Translations under genes and position numbers: made by a program
Shown here: in pieces, positions 61,440-64,000 of the stretch
Numbering within the stretch: the stretch's first letter is position 1
Layout: each line of letters opens with the position of its first letter
Notes under the pieces: model-generated
Seen by the model: the letters and a program-made list of their open reading frames with translations, nothing else
Databases searched by the model: none
Told to the model about the DNA's origin: nothing
Assembly: GCA_964555285.1 (NCBI GenBank)
Contig: CAZKRM010000010.1
Span: 33,749-97,748 of the forward strand
DNA from: JBBIQV01 sp964555285
GTDB taxonomy: Bacteria; Nitrospirota; Nitrospiria; Nitrospirales; Nitrospiraceae
Reading direction: 5' to 3'
Length of the DNA stretch: 64,000 nt

Positions 61440-62122
61440 TTGAGGGTCGACAACCGGCTGTTGAGTTGTTCGATGAGTTTCCGGAGCGCGGCCGTCTTCG
61501 CCTGTGCGATCGCCTCCTTGTCGTGAAGAAATGCCGCAGGCCCGACGGTCTTGGCCTGTCCCTCCGCCTCTTCGGTGAAATAGCGCACGCCGGTTCGAAC
61601 ATCCCACAACGTGGCGGTGACCAGGCAGAGGGCGTCGCTGTGTGTCCCGTTCGCGAGATAAGTTCCCAGGATCGTCCAGTAGAGCAACGGTCCTTTATAG
61701 TTATTGTACCGATCAAGGTCGTCGGCGCCGTCCACGATCAAGAGCGCGTCGGCGCCATAACGAGCGGCCACCTCACGCAGATGCTGCAGGCTCTTGCCGG
61801 TCGCCGACGACTCCGCCACCGTGTAGAGGTCCGACAGCACGCCCTTGTTCTTGAGATCTTGCGCCCAGTCGCGAAAGACATCCTTGTCCGCATCGGTCCA
61901 ATCGAAATGGCGGTTCAGGAAGCCGGTGGGTCTGAGAAACAGAGCGACTTTCGTGGGCAGGGCCAGACGTGGTGCAGAGCGGTGGCCGGTTTGATTGGAC
62001 GGATCAGTCAGGTGAATGGCATCCTGACGCAAGGTCTCGCGAAGCGCAGCGCGATCGAGGCCCTTGCTGCTGGTGCAGCCCGTCAGAACCAGCACAATGA
62101 TGAGCGCGCAACTCCTCTTCAT
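61436..62122 (-). CDS. Lipoprotein of unknown function, partner of the porin
   Basis: The lipobox is LTGC (Cys at residue 16), giving an outer-membrane or periplasmic lipoprotein. The 228-aa mature region includes KVALFLRPTGFLNRHFDWTDADKDVFRDW and YGADALLIVDGADDLDRYNN, with TATLWDVRTGVRYFTEEAEGQ. The pattern is like that of periplasmic proteins that read out envelope stress or secretion, but no family name is secure. Translation is coupled to the porin gene. Confidence 0.7.
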   Translation of the reverse strand: MKRSCALIIVLVLTGCTSSKGLDRAALRETLRQDAIHLTDPSNQTGHRSAPRLALPTKVALFLRPTGFLNRHFDWTDADKDVFRDWAQDLKNKGVLSDLYTVAESSATGKSLQHLREVAARYGADALLIVDGADDLDRYNNYKGPLLYWTILGTYLANGTHSDALCLVTATLWDVRTGVRYFTEEAEGQAKTVGPAAFLHDKEAIAQAKTAALRKLIEQLNSRLSTLK

Positions 62123-62155
62123 CTGTTTCTTTCTTCGTCATCCGAAGCCTTCCGG

Positions 62156-62590
62156 CTATGGATCGAGCCGAACGATATTCGCGGCGACTGCCTGAATCTC
62201 CCCCTGTTCTTCCGTCGAAATACGGAGGCCTTGTAGAGAGAGATAGTATCCACCATGTCCGGGGGCGTGAATCGTCGCCTGCACAGCGGCTTGATCCCCT
62301 TCCGACACCACGAGCTCGCGCAAGATGGGCTTGTCACACATCCCCAACTGGGCCACAGCGATGGAGCCTGTATCGTCCTCGAGCCTGAAGAGGTACGCGC
62401 CGTAGCAGAAGTCCCCTGTCGGGAGCTTGTAGGGAGACAGTGCCTGGACATCCCTGACGGTCCCGTGGATGACGACTTGATGCAAATGGTAGAGGTCCGG
62501 CCGTGCCACAATCTCCTCAATGAACACCGCTTCCTGAGCGAGGGCGGGGGGTGCAATCAACAATAGAGTCAATGCGGCAAGCCACCGCAT
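62156..62590 (-). CDS. Small exported OB-fold-like protein
   Basis: The 144-aa protein has a signal peptide (LAALTLLLIAPPALA) and a beta-rich mature region. VVIHGTVRDVQALSPYKL, the paired cysteines of GDFCYGAYLF and GMCDKP, and AVQATIHAPGHGGYYLSLQGL suggest an OB-like barrel. I chose the ATG at 62590; the open frame continues upstream but without support. It precedes the lipoprotein-porin pair by 33 bp, so the three are probably one operon. Confidence 0.65.
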   Translation of the reverse strand: MRWLAALTLLLIAPPALAQEAVFIEEIVARPDLYHLHQVVIHGTVRDVQALSPYKLPTGDFCYGAYLFRLEDDTGSIAVAQLGMCDKPILRELVVSEGDQAAVQATIHAPGHGGYYLSLQGLRISTEEQGEIQAVAANIVRLDP

Positions 62591-62725
62591 GCGACACACG
62601 ATGCAGTGGTGGAGGAGGGTGAGTCTATTTTGGAAGATGCTCGCGCAGTTCACGCGTCGCATTCTATCATCTTCGCTTCGACCGCAGAAGCCGGCGCGTG
62701 CCTTTCTCTGCGCAACACGCGACGG

Positions 62726-62731
62726 TATAAT
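62726..62731 (+). promoter_or_regulatory. -10 element before the M20 peptidase gene
   Basis: A perfect TATAAT at 62726-62731, about 36 bp before the ATG. The -35 region is weak. A GAAGGAGT ribosome site follows. Confidence 0.5.
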
Positions 62732-62767
62732 GCCGCGCCTGAGCCCGCCCACGAAGGAGTCTGACGC

Positions 62768-64000
62768 ATGACGATCAACGCAACGCAGATCAATGCCTAC
62801 ATTCAGCAAGTCCGTCCGCGCTTCGAGGATATGCTCGGGCAGATGGTCGAGATCCCGTCGATCAGCATGGACCCACGCCATGCGACCGACATGCGGCGGA
62901 TGGCCGAACTCGCCGTCCAGTATCTGACCGACCTTGGCGCAGAAGCGCGCATTGTGGAGACCGGCGGGTATCCGATCGTGTCGGGTGGCTGGACGACCGG
63001 CGCGAACTATCCGACCATCATCATCTACAATCATCTCGACGTGCAGCCCGCGCAGGAGCCGGAATGGCGGCAGGCTCCCTTCGCCTTCCGCAAAGAGGAT
63101 GGCATCTATCACGGACGCGGGGCGACAGACGACAAGGGGCCGGCGCTGACGGCGTTGCTCGCCGCGCGCTATGCGATCGAGCAGGGTGTACCGCTCAACA
63201 TTCGATTCCTGTGGGAGCTGGAAGAGGAAATCGGCAGTCCGCACTTCGCCGCAGGGCTCGAGAATCACGCGGCCATCCCGCGTCCTGATTCCGTCCTGGT
63301 GTCGGACACGATCTGGATTGCGAAGGGGCGCCCAGCCATGCCCTATGGCCTGCGCGGCCTGCTCGGGGCTCGACTCACCCTTCGCACGGGAAGCAAAGAT
63401 GCACATTCCGGCGTGACCGGCGGCGCCGCGCGCAATCCACTGGCCGAACTGATGGAGGTGGCCAATGCCTGCGTGGATGCGAAGACCGGCAAGGTGAAGA
63501 TTCCCGGCTTCTACAAGGACGTGGTCAAGCCGATGAAGGCCGAGATCGAGAGCTTTCTATCCTCCGGCTTCCAGGTGAAACGGTTTATGAAGGCCTACGG
63601 GTTCCATGCCTTGCGTACTACGAACGCGACGGAAGTCCTCCAGCGCATCTGGGCCGCGCCGACCTTCGAGGTACACGGCCTTACCGGCGGCTACCACGGT
63701 CCCGGCGTCAAGACCGTCGTGCCGGGCCACGGCGAACTGAAAGTCAGCATGCGCTTGGTGCCGAATCAGACACCGGAGAGCGCATTCTCGCTCCTCAAGA
63801 AATACGTCGCCAAGCTGAATCCCAACATCAAGATTGAGCGGGAAGGGATGCTTCAGCCGTACCGAGGCGTCTTCACCGGTCCCTATGTCGAGGCGGCGAA
63901 GCGGGCGGTGAAAGCGGGATTCGGCAAGGAGCCGGCCTTCATCCTCGAAGGCGGGTCGATCGGCGCAGTGGTGACGATGCAGAAGGCCTGGAAGGTGCCG
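62768..64000 (+). CDS. M20-family dipeptidase (3' end beyond the window)
   Basis: A zinc di-metal exopeptidase. The 411 codons present show the motifs IIIYNHLDVQPAQEPEWRQAPF, DGIYHGRGATDDKGPALTAL and the catalytic Glu region LWELEEEIGSPHFAAGL. KDAHSGVTGGAARNPLAEL (lid domain) and LTGGYHGPGVKTVVPG follow. Similar proteins cleave dipeptides, acyl amino acids or carnosine. The start ATG is preceded by GAAGGAGT. The gene is open at the right edge, and roughly the last 30-50 codons are missing from view. Confidence 0.92.
   Translation, partial: MTINATQINAYIQQVRPRFEDMLGQMVEIPSISMDPRHATDMRRMAELAVQYLTDLGAEARIVETGGYPIVSGGWTTGANYPTIIIYNHLDVQPAQEPEWRQAPFAFRKEDGIYHGRGATDDKGPALTALLAARYAIEQGVPLNIRFLWELEEEIGSPHFAAGLENHAAIPRPDSVLVSDTIWIAKGRPAMPYGLRGLLGARLTLRTGSKDAHSGVTGGAARNPLAELMEVANACVDAKTGKVKIPGFYKDVVKPMKAEIESFLSSGFQVKRFMKAYGFHALRTTNATEVLQRIWAAPTFEVHGLTGGYHGPGVKTVVPGHGELKVSMRLVPNQTPESAFSLLKKYVAKLNPNIKIEREGMLQPYRGVFTGPYVEAAKRAVKAGFGKEPAFILEGGSIGAVVTMQKAWKVP

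Overview
The window is a 64 kb piece of a GC-rich chromosome that starts in the last codons of dnaN and runs straight into gyrB and gyrA, so it lies beside the usual dnaA-dnaN-gyr origin cluster. The gene set is Gram-negative: heptose synthesis genes, SurA and PpiC foldases, an OmpA-like lipoprotein and a beta-barrel porin. Together with the style of the intergenic repeats and the sensor kinases it suggests Nitrospirota, probably a Nitrospira-like organism. That assignment is inference from gene content; no rRNA gene or other decisive marker is present.

Layout. 1-13.4 kb is housekeeping: dnaN end, gyrB, gyrA, a DciA-like DUF721 gene, smpB, a PilZ protein, an OmpA coiled-coil lipoprotein, murJ and ogt. 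It is interrupted by decayed genes (two TPM-domain remnants and a 5' stub of dtd). 13.4-16 kb holds an isoaspartyl peptidase, a REP-like palindrome block, a truncated HEPN gene and a vapBC pair. 16-23.5 kb has mtgA and engB, then a leftward rfaE2-mfd-ppiC-surA cluster. 23.5-30 kb encodes a large hybrid histidine kinase coupled to an MHYT-PAS-ATPase sensor. 30-35.6 kb has a SprT-like protease, a deoxyhypusine-synthase-like protein overlapping gmhA, an orphan Csm6/TIGR02710-type CARF protein, ybgC and sdaA.

The main accessory region, 35.6-41.75 kb, is a chromosomal integron. A 5'-truncated integron integrase gene (intI) is followed on the same strand by a candidate attI, a good candidate Pc promoter and a cassette array whose attC sites carry GCCTAAC/GTTAGGC-type core boxes. 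The cassettes encode a PD-(D/E)XK nuclease-like protein, a uracil-DNA-glycosylase-like protein, a RelE-type toxin-antitoxin pair, a BrnT/BrnA-like remnant, an HTH/DUF4160 pair, a membrane pYEATS protein and two DUF4160-DUF2442 modules. In classical integrons intI points away from the cassettes; here it points toward them.

41.8-54.6 kb returns to chromosomal genes: a receiver protein, an SNase-fold nuclease, hemL, a barstar homologue, an unusual histidine-phosphatase/phosphofructokinase fusion directly followed by pyk, then gph and an M16 peptidase pair. 54.8-57 kb is a restriction-modification system: an amino-methyltransferase with TSPPY and an Eco29kI-like GIY-YIG nuclease. The rest holds an HTH-MBL fusion, an M50 protease, a HEAGH membrane protein, a BBP2-type porin with a lipoprotein partner, and the start of an M20 peptidase.

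Two non-coding repeat systems run through the window. One consists of palindromic arrays of short words, such as GTTCGAG or GTTTCAAG, some of which enter coding sequence. The other is a roughly 50-bp conserved core sitting at the tip of long hairpins whose arms differ completely at each locus (43.2, 50.1, 54.6 and 59.5 kb). I did not recognise any tRNA, rRNA, CRISPR array or complete insertion sequence.
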